Positions 63,698-64,000 of a stretch of DNA of 64,000 bases are shown piece after piece; position 1 is the stretch's first letter, and each line of letters begins with the position of its first letter. The stretch lies in NCBI RefSeq assembly GCF_023159225.1, contig NC_063174.1:30835983-30899982 (forward strand), read 5' to 3'. The notes beneath the pieces were generated by a model that had not been told where the DNA came from, ran no database searches, and saw nothing but the letters and a program-made list of their open reading frames with translations. The stretch comes from Perognathus longimembris pacificus (Eukaryota; Chordata; Mammalia; Rodentia; Heteromyidae). The translations under genes were made by a program, and so were the position numbers.

Positions 63698-64000
63698 GCA
63701 GAAGATCACAACAGCTCAATGGATATGCCTGTATGAACACATAAGATGATGCTAAGCAAAATGAACTCCAAGTTATGGAAATAAGAGATATATCATTGTT
63801 GTAGTTATTTTCAACACATCATGTGAAACCATACCTTTTTTTCCTCTTGATTCCCTTCCTGTGGTTTTACCCCTGCTATTACTGTAACTGATCTTAGTAC
63901 CCCAGATACTGTATATACATGTATTGGAACTAGGGAAAGGAAAGGGAATACCAAAATTGAGAGACAAAGGATAAAAAGACAAACCATTGCAATAGTGATA
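63698..64000 (+). repeat. L1 3'UTR running out of the window
   Basis: 'gaacacataagatgatgcta', 'gtagttattttcaacacatc' and 'gggaataccaaaattgagag' match the 3'UTRs of the L1s at 17041 and 52429 in the same order. It has no ORF2 part. Confidence 0.85.

Noticed and set aside
28165..64000. HIF1A or another neighbour gene downstream of PRKCH
   Set aside because: No exon-like coding block with splice borders was recognised. In human the distance to HIF1A is far greater than the 35 kb available.

Overview
The window is mammalian chromosomal DNA from a rodent, most likely of the superfamily Geomyoidea (kangaroo rats, pocket mice, pocket gophers). The order rests on the protein-coding exons, the L1 copies and the B1/ID-type SINEs. 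The superfamily rests on about eleven dimeric SINEs that join an ID-like, tRNA-Ala-type left half to a 'Geo' right half. From memory this IDL-Geo structure is confined to Geomyoidea. No bacterial, plasmid or phage gene, no CRISPR array and no operon is present.

One gene is recognised: the 3' end of PRKCH (protein kinase C eta), on the + strand. Its last three coding exons lie at 48-236, 26214-26357 and 28018-28164. All three have canonical AG/GT borders and phase-0 junctions. They encode 159 residues: the C-lobe of the kinase domain, the turn motif, the hydrophobic motif and the stop. A 3'UTR of about 1.1 kb follows, with AATAAA at 29272. Positions 237-26213 and 26358-28017 are introns; everything after about 29.3 kb is intergenic DNA downstream of PRKCH. 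In human the next gene in this direction is HIF1A, but no HIF1A exon was found here.

The rest is dominated by retroelements. About 29 copies belong to a composite SINE (B1/7SL-like left part plus Geo-like tRNA-type right part), about 11 to IDL-Geo, and a few to short ID-like or B1 elements. L1 sequence appears repeatedly. The two best copies are 5'-truncated insertions with perfect target-site duplications: 17041-18799 on the minus strand and 52429-54919 on the plus strand. The first keeps an open ORF2 C-terminal frame over its whole length; the second is broken. A solo LTR of 320 bp (47343-47662) is bounded by a 5-bp duplication. Older remnants include MIRs, L1M 3' ends, an MLT1 and another MaLR-like LTR, a Tigger-like DNA transposon with both ends, and several copies of an ancient mammalian repeat whose family name I cannot fix.

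Simple repeats are long and numerous: (CA)n, (GA)n, (GGAA)n, (CT)n and a Z-DNA-prone CG/CA/GT tract. Many begin exactly at the 3' end of a SINE. The most interesting single-copy sequences are three small AP-1/MARE clusters: one in the long PRKCH intron (10.27-10.43 kb), one just downstream of the gene (30.82 kb) and one at 41.60 kb. I see no new biochemical system. The notable signals are insertion histories, SINE modularity, structural DNA and candidate enhancers.
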